DNA of 61,134 nt, from the NCBI RefSeq assembly GCF_002843425.1, contig NZ_NKXO01000022.1, forward strand, positions 1 to 61,134, read 5' to 3'. The notes beneath the pieces were generated by a model. It ran no database searches and was not told where the DNA came from. It worked only from the letters and a program-made list of their open reading frames with translations. A program made the translations under genes and the position numbers. This DNA is from Raineya orbicola. GTDB lineage: Bacteria; Bacteroidota; Bacteroidia; Cytophagales; Thermonemataceae. Position 1 is the first letter of the stretch. Every line of letters begins with the position of its first letter. Shown here piece after piece: positions 1 to 8,984 of the stretch.

Positions 1-1483
1 TGTCCTAACGGGCGTAGAGAGTTCTCTTTTTTTAGGTATGGTTTCCTGTTTTTGCAATATTGCCTCTTAAATGATACCCAATATCCACAACTTGTAAAAA
101 CTATTCAACTTTTGTCGGAGGACTAAAAAACAAGCTATTACTTTCACACAAAAACTCGCCGAGCAAAAAGCCTTACAAATACTTCTTAATCAAACAAGAG
201 ATAAAAACTCACAGGTTTTTTCGTTCAATCCTGCTGTATTCAACCCTGACCAACACAAACAAGAAACACAAAATACCTACTCCGAAAAAAACACATTAGA
301 GGTAAAAGCTATGCTCTTGGGCAAAATTAAAAAACAAAATTATACATTTTCAATTGGAGTAAACAGAAATACAAGCCCAATTTCTACCAATTTCAAGGCA
401 ATTTTGGAGGATAATTCTTCAAATAGTTTAGGAGAATTTATAAACGATTTTACGTATCAGGCAAACAGATTTTTTAATGAAGCAAGCTATCTGTTTTTTA
501 TTCGTAAATGGCGTTTTATATTGCTTCATTCTATCAGTTTTTTGGAGCAAAAATTAAATAGCGATTTGCAAGAGCAAAGAAAATCAAGAAGTACATTTTT
601 TTTTGAACCTTCTGTAAATGTATTCCGAAAGCTAAATACGATTTCTTCGGTGAGTTTTTCATACAATTATAGCCAAAAACCTTTTTCAGAGGAATACTTT
701 TTCAGAAATCCTATCTTTACATCCATTCGCCAAACAAACAGCAATACCCCTGATTTGCAGTTTTCCAAAATACATTCCACCAGTTTAAACTATGCAATCA
801 ATGATTCGTACAAACAGTTTTTATTCATAATTGGTACAAATTACATTGTTACGCAAGGCAATTATTTCTCAGATTTGAGCATAGAGCCTACCCGAACACA
901 AATCAGTTTTTTCTTTTTGCCACAAAATACCAATGCCTTGAATACTTACCTCAATACCGAGAAGTTTTTTTATAGAGCCCTAATTTTATTGAAATTCAAT
1001 GCTAATTATGGATTTCAAACTTTCAATAACATCATCAATAATTCTGAACTTAGAAGCAACGAAATACAAACATTTTCTTCTAAATTTGAAGTAAAAACAG
1101 CTTTTAAATCAAAAATAAATTTTCAAAATGCGTTCTCGTTTGGTAGAATGGTATCGGGCAGCGTCGGCGGAAGTTCTTTCGTCAATGAAAATCTAAATAA
1201 CTCATTTTCAATTATCTTCAAGAAAAATAAACAAAGTCATATTCTTATTACTGCAGACTGTTTTGTGCCAAACGCCAAAAAAATCAATCAAAATTACTTA
1301 TTTCTTGATGCTCAATACAATCTTGTTTTAAAAAATAATAATTTGAATATAGATTTTGTTGTAAAAAACATTTTGAACGTTTCTAATTTTGAGCAAATTA
1401 GCACTACCGATTATTCGGAAAATATTTTCCGAAGCAATCTTTTACCCCGATACGGAATATTACGGGTTTCTTGTAGTTTTTAG
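1..1483 (+). pseudogene. TonB-dependent receptor-like outer membrane protein, 5' part missing, probable frameshift
   Basis: From the ATG at 311 a 390-residue frame runs to 1483. It stays open upstream to a stop at 95-97, so the ATG is not a convincing start. A second frame is open from base 1 to a stop at 124-126. Skipping one base near 124 would join the two frames, which suggests a single-base frameshift. No signal peptide is visible. The C-terminal half alternates polar and aromatic residues like beta-barrel strands. It has the NILNVSNF-type late-strand motif and ends in a hydrophobic strand with a terminal Phe, as in TonB-dependent receptor barrels. The plug domain and TonB box are not in the window. 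I read it as the 3' remnant of a barrel gene, decayed by frameshift, next to IS debris. Substrate unknown. Confidence 0.5.
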
Positions 1484-1529
1484 TAGCTTTTTTCCTTTGA
1501 TGCTTCGCTAATCTCACGCAGAAGCGATT

Positions 1530-2266
1530 TCACAATCACCCAAAAAATCAGTCAAAGGCAAAGAAAGCCGATAAATAAGTACGCACGATAGCAGGCAGGT
1601 TTGTCAGAGACTTAGAACGTAAGCTATCAAGAGATAACCCCTATCGCAAGGATTTGCAATTGTACAAATAAGTATTAGCCCAAAGCAGAACGAGTACAAA
1701 TAAGATTTATTCACTTCACAAATCGGAATTTTGCTGTATTTCGAAAGGCAAAGAGCATCAGCAATACGAATGTAGCAACAAAGTTTCGGTTGTACGAACC
1801 GATAGCGGTGTGGTAGTGAGAGCTATGAGTTTTCGGAATAAATATGATGGATACACCTCAGCTCCAGCCCTTGCACAAGTACAAAGGTTGGTAGGGAAAA
1901 GTCCCAAACAAGCCAAATTAGATAAAGGTTACAGGAGGCAAAAAGTATTGGTGCTACTCAAATCTTAATCCCAACGAATGCTTCCAAAAACAAGACAGAT
2001 ATCAGACACGAAAACTTAGCCAAGCTCACCGAAAGAGAGCAGGCATAGAGCCTGTAATTGGCATCTCAAAACAAACTACCGATTAAAGAGAAATCTCTAA
2101 AAGGTATCGTAGGCGATAACATCAACGTGATGCTGGCCGCTGCTGCTTTTAACTTCAAGAGGCTGATGAACCGCTACAAGGTTTCTTTTTGCCTATTTTT
2201 GCAAAGGCTGTTTTACTCGCTTCAAAGTTTTCTTTCGGTAAAAAATAAATTTAAATATACTTTTTA
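1530..2266 (+). pseudogene. Degenerate IS5-family transposase remnant
   Basis: Translation in shifting frames gives pieces of a DDE transposase of the IS5 type: AGRFVRDLERKLSRDN near 1590, then an in-frame stop near 1669, NKIYSLHKSEFCCISKGKE near 1705, SFRNKYDGYTSAPAL near 1835, RAGIEPVIG near 2040, and LKGIVGDNINVMLAAAAF with FNFKRLMNRYK near 2100-2180. The frame changes near 1945 and again near 2055, and the N-terminal catalytic part is absent, so the element is dead. A motif GGGACGACTATTTAC just after the coding remnant (about 2268) may be the right inverted repeat, but no left partner was seen. The remnant lies directly downstream of the broken barrel gene, so an insertion followed by decay may explain both. 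Confidence 0.75.
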
Positions 2267-2278
2267 AGGGACGACTAT

Positions 2279-2497
2279 TTACGTGAGGTGAATTCTTTGT
2301 AAAGTACAATCTCGTTGGTCGTTGAATATTCTATTTTTCAATAATTTTTGTTCATTTATTGTCTGTGGTTTAGAATGTATGATAGTCATAATTCCATTGT
2401 TGAAATATAATTTTGATAGCTGCTTCGTGATACTTGTCTTTTTTAGAAAAGCAAGTAGTTTTTCGTACCAAACGCTTATTTCTGGCTCATAAGGCAT
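2279..2497 (-). CDS. Hypothetical 72-residue protein, doubtful
   Basis: A 72-codon frame with ATG start, read away from the phosphatase gene and ending against the IS remnant. The composition looks protein-like (mixed charged helix, then a short strand-like segment KLYFNNGIMTIIHSKP), but no family is recognised. It sits in the decayed region, no Bacteroidota promoter was found upstream, and about 130 bases of apparently empty DNA separate it from the phosphatase promoter. It may be the tail of another broken gene. Confidence 0.25.
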   Translation of the reverse strand: MPYEPEISVWYEKLLAFLKKTSITKQLSKLYFNNGIMTIIHSKPQTINEQKLLKNRIFNDQRDCTLQRIHLT

Positions 2498-2592
2498 TAT
2501 TCAGCCACTCAATATGAAGCGTCAGATGTTTGCCAAATTAAGGGTTTTGCCCTGCCAATATTTCAAGCCCAATAATCCGTAGAACTAAGCAA

Positions 2593-2624
2593 TTTATTCA
2601 AAAAATCATTCTAAATTAACTTTG
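2593..2624 (+). promoter_or_regulatory. Promoter for the PhoD-like gene
   Basis: TTTA at 2593-2596, a 20-base spacer, and TAACTTTG at 2617-2624 match the -33/-7 pattern with one mismatch. A second -7-like box, TATTTTTG, lies at 2641-2648. An in-frame ATG at 2627 falls inside this promoter region, which favours the ATG at 2672 as the true start. Confidence 0.5.
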
Positions 2625-2671
2625 GGTTGATGAGTTTTGCTATTTTTGCAACCAAACAAACAACATATCTT

Positions 2672-4009
2672 ATGTGGAAATACTATCTTACGACTTTATT
2701 ATGTTGCTTAGTGGGGCAAGCGGTTTTTGCCCAAGCTAATCTTTTGCAGTCGGGACCTATGGTTGGCTATTCGGAAATGAAAGAAGTTTTACTATGGGTG
2801 CAAACCAAAAGCAGTGCAAAAGTCAAATTTGCCTATTGGGAAAAAGGTAATGCCGCTCAAAAGAAATTTACAGAGGAAGTAAATACCAAAGCTGATGAGG
2901 CTTTTACAGCTCGGCTGATTGCCAACCAAGTAGAGCCGGGCAAACGTTATGAGTACGAACTTTATATCAATAATCAAAAAATAACGCGTTCTTATCCGTT
3001 GGAATTTCAGACGCAGGTTTTGTGGCAATATCGCACCGACCCTCCCAACTTCAAATTTACGACGGGCAGTTGTTTGTACATCAACGATACCCCCTACGAC
3101 CGCCCAGGCAAACCTTATGGAAGTAATTACGAAATCCTAACACGTATGTATGAGCAAAAACCCGATTTTATGCTTTGGCTCGGTGATAATATTTATTTGC
3201 GTGAAGTAGATTGGGGAACGAAAACTGGCATTTTTTATCGTAATACGCATACACGCTCAATACCCGAATTGCAAGCTCTTTTAGGTTCGGTGCATCATTA
3301 TGCAATTTGGGACGACCACGACTATGGACCCAATGACTCCGACAAAAGCTATCCACACAAAGACTTAACTTTGGAGGCTTTTAAGCTATTCTGGGGCAAT
3401 CCGAATTACGGAGTAGCCAACCCACAAGGCAAAGGCATTACAGGGACTTTTGTTTGGGGAGATGTGCAATTTTTCTTGCTAGACGACCGCTATTTCCGTA
3501 CTGCCAACAACAATTTCGCAGGAAATAGATGTATCCTCTGCGAGGAGCAAGTAGAATGGCTTATCAATGCTTTGGCTTCCAGTCAGGCTTCTTTCAAGAT
3601 AATTGCAGTGGGTAGCCAGTTTTTGAGCTTATCCAAAACCAAAGAAAACTTTATCAATTTCCCCGAAGAACGTCAGAAAATTCTTGATGCAATCGTAAAA
3701 AACAAAATTTCGGGAGTTATTTTCCTGACTGGCGACCGCCATTTCACAGAACTTTCCAAAACAAATACCAATCCGCCTATTTATGATTTAACCGTTTCAC
3801 CGCTTACTTCGGGAACTTTCAACCCCGAAAAAGAACAAAACGAATTGCGTGTTCCAAATACTTTGGTTACAGAACACAATTTTGCTTTGATAGAAGTAAC
3901 AGGCAAACGCAAAGAACGTGTAATGAGTATCAAAATATTCAACAAAGACGGCAAGGAACTTTGGAAACAAGAAATCCAAGAAAAAGACTTGCAGTATCCA
4001 AGAAATTGA
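2672..4009 (+). CDS. PhoD-like alkaline phosphatase, exported
   Basis: A 445-residue metallophosphatase of the alkaline phosphatase D family, expected to hydrolyse phosphate mono- or diesters outside the cytoplasm. The start at 2672 begins a clean signal peptide (MWKYYLTTLLCC...FAQA); the in-frame ATG 45 bases upstream overlaps the promoter. Family features in order are an N-terminal fibronectin-like domain, a GSC motif, the metal-binding WLGDNIY and WDDHDYGPND motifs, and GDRHFTE near the C-terminus, which together supply the active-site Asp, Asn and His residues. Monocistronic: own promoter upstream and a hairpin terminator downstream. The substrate cannot be told from sequence. Confidence 0.88.
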   Translation: MWKYYLTTLLCCLVGQAVFAQANLLQSGPMVGYSEMKEVLLWVQTKSSAKVKFAYWEKGNAAQKKFTEEVNTKADEAFTARLIANQVEPGKRYEYELYINNQKITRSYPLEFQTQVLWQYRTDPPNFKFTTGSCLYINDTPYDRPGKPYGSNYEILTRMYEQKPDFMLWLGDNIYLREVDWGTKTGIFYRNTHTRSIPELQALLGSVHHYAIWDDHDYGPNDSDKSYPHKDLTLEAFKLFWGNPNYGVANPQGKGITGTFVWGDVQFFLLDDRYFRTANNNFAGNRCILCEEQVEWLINALASSQASFKIIAVGSQFLSLSKTKENFINFPEERQKILDAIVKNKISGVIFLTGDRHFTELSKTNTNPPIYDLTVSPLTSGTFNPEKEQNELRVPNTLVTEHNFALIEVTGKRKERVMSIKIFNKDGKELWKQEIQEKDLQYPRN

Positions 4010-4030
4010 TTTATAGCTAATAGCTCACAA

Positions 4031-4066
4031 AAAAGCCCTTATTCTTGTTGATAAGGGCTTTTTTTG
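4031..4066. terminator. Bidirectional hairpin terminator
   Basis: AAGCCCTTAT and ATAAGGGCTT arms around an 8-base loop are followed by T-runs on both strands. It lies between the convergent PhoD-like gene and the thioredoxin-domain gene and can end both. Confidence 0.85.
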
Positions 4067-4073
4067 TAAAAAA

Positions 4074-5261
4074 TCACTTAGCTGCAAAAACTTCGTTTAG
4101 TGCTTTTTCTAACGCAGGACCTCGGAGGTTTTTAGCTAAAATTCTGCCATCTTTATCTAAAAGAAAATTCATCGGAATAGCATTGATTTCATAAATAGGT
4201 AGAATTGCTGAGTCCCACATTTTAAGGTCAGAAACGTGCGTCCAAGTAAGTTGGTCTTTTTCAATCGCTTTCAGCCACTTTTCTTTGTCATCATCAAGCG
4301 AAACCCCTAAAATATCAAATCCTTTATGCTTAAACTTTTTGTAAGCCGCCACAACATTAGGGTTTTCCATCCGGCAAGGACGACACCAAGCCGCCCAAAA
4401 ATCAATCAGTAACACCTTGCCTCGGAAAGATGCCAAAGAAACAGGTTTGCCTTCGGGAGTGGGTAGCGTAAAATCGGGGGCAATATCGCCAACATTCAAT
4501 CCTATTTTTGCAGGACGCAACTTATCCAATTCAGGCGAATGAACACGACTGATAAACTCAATAAAACGCTCTCCGTGCTTTTCTTCAGGCATTTGTTGAG
4601 CAACTTTATCGGCAAAATCTTTCAAGAAAACATAATCTTTCAATAAATCTAAATGCTCTGCAAAGGCAATAGCAGTGAGTGAGGGCATATTAGCATTAAG
4701 CAAAGGATAATTTTTTTCGCTTAAATCTTTGTAAATAACCCAATCACGTTGTTGCAAAAGCCCTTTTAGCGAGTCTTTGGCTTTTTCATTGGTTTCTGTT
4801 TGCCAAAGTTTTTCTAAACTTGTGTAGAGGCTATCACTTTTTAGGTTTTGCTTGTAAGTTGTAAAAAAACTCCAAAAGGCTTTGAAAAGCTCTTTCTCCT
4901 TATCATCTACCCCTTCCAAGAGCATTTCAGTAGGTTTTTCGGGGTTGATTTTCTTGATTGTAAGGTTTTTTTCACCTGCTACAATCCACAAAGGGAAATC
5001 TTTACGCTCTGCGAAAAATATTCTATAAATTCTTTTCTCTTTGGGAACTTGAAAACTAAATGTATTATTTTGTTGAATTTCGGTACTATCCAGCAAGATA
5101 GCACTATCCCAGAAGTTTTCTTTGTGTTTTTCAGCATAAGCTAAATACACTTTACCTTTGAGGTTTTCTGTTTCGCCTGAAAGTATGATTTTTTCATTTT
5201 TACAAGCCTGAAAGACTACAGTAAGAGCCGTTAAAAAAATTTTTATGTACCAATGTTTCAT
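4074..5261 (-). CDS. TlpA/ResA-like thiol-disulfide oxidoreductase lipoprotein
   Basis: A 395-residue envelope protein. A hydrophobic N-terminus with a lipobox-like FQAC (Cys20) predicts a lipoprotein. Residues about 25-115 form a beta-rich domain like the DUF4369 domain that often precedes thioredoxin in Bacteroidota. A helical middle region follows, then an AhpC/TlpA-type thioredoxin domain from about 255 with APDFTLP and the redox motif WCRPC at 292-296, and a cis-Pro-type AIPMNFLLD segment near 365. Expected to reduce or exchange disulfides in exported proteins. Stands alone between a shared terminator and tRNA-Lys. One of three thioredoxin-fold envelope proteins in the window. Confidence 0.85.
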   Translation of the reverse strand: MKHWYIKIFLTALTVVFQACKNEKIILSGETENLKGKVYLAYAEKHKENFWDSAILLDSTEIQQNNTFSFQVPKEKRIYRIFFAERKDFPLWIVAGEKNLTIKKINPEKPTEMLLEGVDDKEKELFKAFWSFFTTYKQNLKSDSLYTSLEKLWQTETNEKAKDSLKGLLQQRDWVIYKDLSEKNYPLLNANMPSLTAIAFAEHLDLLKDYVFLKDFADKVAQQMPEEKHGERFIEFISRVHSPELDKLRPAKIGLNVGDIAPDFTLPTPEGKPVSLASFRGKVLLIDFWAAWCRPCRMENPNVVAAYKKFKHKGFDILGVSLDDDKEKWLKAIEKDQLTWTHVSDLKMWDSAILPIYEINAIPMNFLLDKDGRILAKNLRGPALEKALNEVFAAK

Positions 5262-5302
5262 TGTTATATTTTTTCTACAAAATTACATAATTTTCAAAAT
5301 AA

Positions 5303-5331
5303 AAAACAGCCCCCAATGATGAGGACTGTTT
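5303..5331 (-). terminator. Terminator after tRNA-Lys
   Basis: On the minus strand AACAGTCCTC, a 6-base loop and GGGGGCTGTT (two G-T pairs) are followed by a T-run, a few bases past the tRNA 3' end. Confidence 0.75.
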
Positions 5332-5337
5332 TGGAAG

Positions 5338-5410
5338 TGATCCCGCTGGGGTTCGAACCCAGGACCCCATCCTTAAAAGGGATGTGCTCTACCTGCTGAG
5401 CTACGGAATC
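5338..5410 (-). tRNA. tRNA-Lys (anticodon TTT)
   Basis: The minus strand folds into a full cloverleaf of 73 bases. The acceptor stem pairs GATTCCG with CGGGATC (one T-G pair), the D arm carries AGCTCAGCAGGTAGAGC, the anticodon loop is CTTTTAA, and the T arm carries GGTTCGAACCC. CCA is not encoded. It has its own promoter and terminator. Confidence 0.96.
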
Positions 5411-5447
5411 TTTTGCTTTTTAAGAGGGTGTTTCTTAAATTGCAGTG

Positions 5448-5480
5448 CAAAGATAATACAACTTTAACAAATACTCCAAA
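5448..5480 (-). promoter_or_regulatory. Promoter of tRNA-Lys
   Basis: On the minus strand TTTG, 21 bases, then TATCTTTG: a perfect match to the Bacteroidota -33/-7 consensus. The -7 box ends about 37 bases before the tRNA. Confidence 0.75.
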
Positions 5481-5483
5481 TAA

Positions 5484-6215
5484 ATGTTGAAAAAAATTTT
5501 CTTTTTTTTAATCTGTTTTGGCACCATAGTTTCTGAAAATATTTATTGTCAGGATTTTAATAGAAAAAATTTGCTTGCTGATTCACTTTTTGCCGTAGGC
5601 AAATATAGCGAAGCTGAAGCAATATATGGTCAAATTTTAGGAGATGGTATATTTTCGGAGCAAAACATTCTAAAACAGGCTTTCATTGCTTCCCAACAAA
5701 AGAACTATGTAGCTTATTTGCATTATCTCAACTTGCTTTTGCAATACGAACCCAAACTTTCTACTGCCCAAAAAATCTATAACATTGCTACGGCATACGA
5801 ATTAGAAGGCTACGAAGTGGGCGATAGCAAGTGGATTTTACTGCTTTATTATGCCTATCATAAGTGGATTATTTTAGGTCTTTGCTTGCTTTTTCTATTG
5901 TGGGCAATTAGCTTTTTACGTAAAAAACATACAAATTGGGGAGCTTTACAACGAAATGGTATCATTTTGCTTTTAGGTTTGGCTTTTAGCATTTTTTTTA
6001 TCAATTTTATTCCCAACGTCAATGAAGCAATTGTGGCTTACAATCATACTTACTTGATGAAAAGTCCTTCAGCCGCTTCCGAAAAAGTAGTAGTGCTATC
6101 CAAAGGGCAAAAACTCAATGTAATTGGTGAAAAAGATATTTGGTTAGAAGTAATTTGGGGGAAAGAAAAAGCCTTTGTAAGAAAAACACAAGTATATTTT
6201 CACCCATTGTTTTGA
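5484..6215 (+). CDS. BatE-like membrane protein with TPR and SH3-like domains
   Basis: A 243-residue protein with a signal peptide (ends near SENIYCQ), a tetratricopeptide-like helical region at about 30-115 (LFAVGKYSEAEAIYGQIL...), two membrane segments at about 125-145 and 155-178, and a C-terminal SH3-like domain (about 190-240, YLMKSPSAASEKVVVLSKGQKLNVIGEK). This order is that of BatE proteins of the Bacteroidota Bat (aerotolerance) cluster, usually encoded with vWA proteins BatA and BatB. Here it is alone, but a BatA-like gene lies about 2 kb downstream on the other strand. Function of the Bat proteins is poorly defined. The assignment rests on architecture only. Confidence 0.55.
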   Translation: MLKKIFFFLICFGTIVSENIYCQDFNRKNLLADSLFAVGKYSEAEAIYGQILGDGIFSEQNILKQAFIASQQKNYVAYLHYLNLLLQYEPKLSTAQKIYNIATAYELEGYEVGDSKWILLLYYAYHKWIILGLCLLFLLWAISFLRKKHTNWGALQRNGIILLLGLAFSIFFINFIPNVNEAIVAYNHTYLMKSPSAASEKVVVLSKGQKLNVIGEKDIWLEVIWGKEKAFVRKTQVYFHPLF

Positions 6216-6290
6216 TTTTTTCAAAATTTGATTTAACTTGCCATTCACTTTTTGTTCAAATATATTTAATATTAAACAACAAAATAGGAA

Positions 6291-6938
6291 ATGGATACAC
6301 TCGCAATTATTATCGCAGGCATTATGGCTTATTTGGTAGGCTCTATTCCTACGGCAGTGTGGGTAGGAAGGCGTTTTTATGATATTGATGTGCGTGAATA
6401 TGGAAGCAAAAATGCAGGAGCTACCAATACTTTTAGAGTTTTAGGTAAAAAAGCAGGTATTTTTGTACTTGCTGTTGATATTTTGAAAGGCTTTGTAGCA
6501 ACCCATCTTGCTACTTTGCTTTTAGATTTAGACCATATCATCGCCTACGATTTAATTTACTATCAAATTGCTTTTGGTATTTTAGCCGTTATTGGGCATA
6601 TTTTCCCAATTTATGTAAATTTCAAAGGCGGAAAAGGAGTAGCAACTATTCTTGGAATGGTGATAGCTCTACACCCGCAAGTGGCTCTACTTTCTATTTT
6701 GGTATTTCTTTTAGTGCTGATAGCAACGCATTATGTTTCATTAGGCTCTATTATCGCAGGTTTTTCTTTTCCTACTTTTTTGATAACTATACCTGTTTTC
6801 AGGCAAAATAACCCCACTTTGGTAATTTTTAGTAGTATATTAGCATTTTTGTTAATTATCACTCATCGTAAAAATATCAAACGTCTTTTAGCAGGTAGCG
6901 AAAGTAAAATTTATCTATTTAGAAGACGAAAAGTGTAG
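6291..6938 (+). CDS. plsY: Glycerol-3-phosphate acyltransferase PlsY
   Basis: PlsY moves an acyl group from acyl phosphate to glycerol 3-phosphate, the first step of phospholipid synthesis in most bacteria. It is an inner-membrane enzyme of about 200 residues; this one has 215 and several hydrophobic segments. The three family motifs are all present: GSIPTAVWVGR at 17-27, GSKNAGATNTFRVLG at 38-52 and GHIFPIYVNFKGGKGVAT at 102-119. It starts 75 bases after the BatE-like gene and may be co-transcribed with it. Confidence 0.95.
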   Translation: MDTLAIIIAGIMAYLVGSIPTAVWVGRRFYDIDVREYGSKNAGATNTFRVLGKKAGIFVLAVDILKGFVATHLATLLLDLDHIIAYDLIYYQIAFGILAVIGHIFPIYVNFKGGKGVATILGMVIALHPQVALLSILVFLLVLIATHYVSLGSIIAGFSFPTFLITIPVFRQNNPTLVIFSSILAFLLIITHRKNIKRLLAGSESKIYLFRRRKV

Positions 6939-7076
6939 ATGAGGCTTCATCATTTTCCAAAGATTGTAAATTTTCAAGTCTAATTGTAATTTTTATCAGT
7001 TGATAGGAAACATTAGTTTTCTCAAAAACTATCAAATAAAAATTAACTTATTGAAAATCAAAATCTGAATAAAACA

Positions 7077-7109
7077 TTTGCTTTGTATTGTATTTTTGAG
7101 TTAAATTTG
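7077..7109 (+). promoter_or_regulatory. Promoter of the FabG-like gene
   Basis: TTTG at 7077-7080, 21 bases, TAAATTTG at 7102-7109: an exact consensus match. It leaves an untranslated leader of about 60 bases. The remaining 130 bases back to plsY are AT-rich with no gene seen. Confidence 0.75.
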
Positions 7110-7176
7110 CCATTCAATAATGGGGGGTACTTTTGGTTAAAAGTACCTTTTTTTGTGAAACAAAAAATCTGTTTGT

Positions 7177-7923
7177 ATGCGTTTGAAAGATAAAGTTGCA
7201 GTAGTTACAGGAGGAGCAAAAGGTATTGGCAAAGCAATACTCGCCAAATTTTTGCAAGAAGGAGCAAAAGGTGTAATTTGGGACATCAATCCGCTTGCAG
7301 AAAAAACTGCCCAAGAACTCAACGGAACTCCTGAAAAAGTGGTTAAAGCCTTTACAGGTGTGAATGTAAGTGATTTGCAAAGTGTTCAAAAGGCTTGCGA
7401 AGCGACTTTGAAAGAATTTGGCAGAATTGATATTCTCATCAACAATGCGGGTATCATACGCGATAACAGTCTTCGCAAGATGACTGCCGAAGAGTGGCAA
7501 GCCGTGATTGATGTAAATCTAACAGGCGTTTTCAATTGCACACGCATCGTAAGCCCCATAATGATTGAACAGAAATACGGCAAAATTGTAAGTATTTCAT
7601 CTATTGTAGGTTTTACAGGAAATTTTGGTCAAAGCAATTATGTAGCGGCCAAGGCGGCGATTATCGGTCTTACGAAAACTTGGGCAAGAGAATTGGGTAA
7701 ATATCAAATCAATGTAAATGCAGTTGCCCCTGGCGTAATTGATACCGATATGTTTGCCTCCGTAAAAGAAGAGTATCGTCAGGAATTTATCAAAAAAATA
7801 CCTGTGGGTAGAGTAGGCAAACCCGAAGATATTGCTAATGCTTGTGCCTTTCTGGTTTCTGATGAAGCTAATTTCGTTACAGGGCAAACGCTCATTGTAG
7901 ATGGTGGAGGTACTTTGGGTTAA
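7177..7923 (+). CDS. fabG: 3-oxoacyl-ACP reductase-like short-chain dehydrogenase
   Basis: A 248-residue short-chain dehydrogenase. The NAD(P)-binding TGGAKGIGKA motif is at 11-20, NNAG follows near 88, the catalytic Ser-Tyr-Lys set is seen in SSIVGFTGNFGQSNYVAAKA, and the C-terminus has the GQTLIVDGG motif common in FabG enzymes. FabG reduces 3-ketoacyl-ACP in fatty acid elongation. Close paralogues such as acetoacetyl-CoA reductase cannot be excluded by sequence, and no other fab genes are adjacent. It has its own promoter and converges on batA. Confidence 0.75.
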   Translation: MRLKDKVAVVTGGAKGIGKAILAKFLQEGAKGVIWDINPLAEKTAQELNGTPEKVVKAFTGVNVSDLQSVQKACEATLKEFGRIDILINNAGIIRDNSLRKMTAEEWQAVIDVNLTGVFNCTRIVSPIMIEQKYGKIVSISSIVGFTGNFGQSNYVAAKAAIIGLTKTWARELGKYQINVNAVAPGVIDTDMFASVKEEYRQEFIKKIPVGRVGKPEDIANACAFLVSDEANFVTGQTLIVDGGGTLG

Positions 7924-8984
7924 TCTTTCAAAGCATTATTCATAAAAGTAAGTTTCAAAGCAAGCCAAAGAAGCCAAAAAATTACCGCCCAAATTAGATA
8001 AATGCGGTAAAAATCTTTGGCTTGCGAGTAGTGAATTTCTAAAACCTCCGATTTTTCTCTAGCCGAAATTTCATTAAGGGTTTTTTCCAAACTCTGAACG
8101 CTCTCTGCCCTATAAAACTCCCCTTGGGTGATTTGAGCTATTTGTCGCATTATTTGTTCATCAATAGCGTTTTCGTACATTTGTGGCTTTCCGAGTGCAT
8201 CTTTTCCAAAGGGAACTTGCTCTGCATAGCTGGCAGTAATGATAGGATACACTTTAATTTGTTCTTTTTGGGCAATTTGAGCGGCTTCAAGAGGTGCAAT
8301 TTTGCCTGTGTTGCTATCTCCATCACTAATGAGTATGACTACTTTGGATTTGCTTTTGCTTTGCAAAAGACGGTTGGTGCAAACTGCCAAAGCATCGCCG
8401 AGTGCTGTACCTTCGGCGTTAGTCATTTTCCCTTGAATTTCCTGCGATAAAATATTTTCCAAAAGCTCGTAATCAGTAGTAAGTGGGATAAGTGTAAAAG
8501 CCTCTCCTGAAAAAACCACTATGCCGATTCTGTCTTCATACAAGCGACTTTTGATGAAATTTTTGGCTACTTGTAAAGCCGCTTGCAAACGATTGGGGTT
8601 GTAGTCTTCATAAAGCATTGATTCCGAAACGTCAAGAGCAATCATTATATCAATGCCTTCTGAGTAGCGTTGGACTTTTTCATTTACTTTCTGTGGGCGA
8701 GCCAAAGCAAGCATCACCAGCCAAAGCACCATAAGCAAAATAACATCAGGAACAAAACGTAAAAAAGTACCTTTTTGTAACTTTTTGGTATCAGCGGGTA
8801 AAGTTACTACCAATTTTTGCCGAGTAGGCAGTGCCAAAAACCAACGAAGCAAAAAAAGCAGTAAAGCAAAAGGCATAGCATATAGCCAAAACGGATTTTC
8901 CCACACATACTCGCGAAAAGTTTGGGGCAGAAAATGCTCCCAACGATACCAGCCTTCAGTTTCTATGAGAAAAAGAAAATTCAT
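7920..8984 (-). CDS. batA: BatA-like von Willebrand factor A membrane protein
   Basis: A 354-residue protein with membrane segments at about 33-50 and 78-96, a vWA domain from about 112 to 300, and a last membrane helix at about 330-348. The metal-binding (MIDAS) DxSxS motif is DVSES, with Asp118, Ser120 and Ser122. This is the BatA architecture of the Bacteroidota aerotolerance cluster. batB and batC are not neighbours here. Its start overlaps the stop of purN by 4 bases, so both are likely on one transcript. Its 3' end overlaps the convergent fabG-like gene by 4 bases. Confidence 0.75.
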   Translation of the reverse strand: MNFLFLIETEGWYRWEHFLPQTFREYVWENPFWLYAMPFALLLFLLRWFLALPTRQKLVVTLPADTKKLQKGTFLRFVPDVILLMVLWLVMLALARPQKVNEKVQRYSEGIDIMIALDVSESMLYEDYNPNRLQAALQVAKNFIKSRLYEDRIGIVVFSGEAFTLIPLTTDYELLENILSQEIQGKMTNAEGTALGDALAVCTNRLLQSKSKSKVVILISDGDSNTGKIAPLEAAQIAQKEQIKVYPIITASYAEQVPFGKDALGKPQMYENAIDEQIMRQIAQITQGEFYRAESVQSLEKTLNEISAREKSEVLEIHYSQAKDFYRIYLIWAVIFWLLWLALKLTFMNNALKD

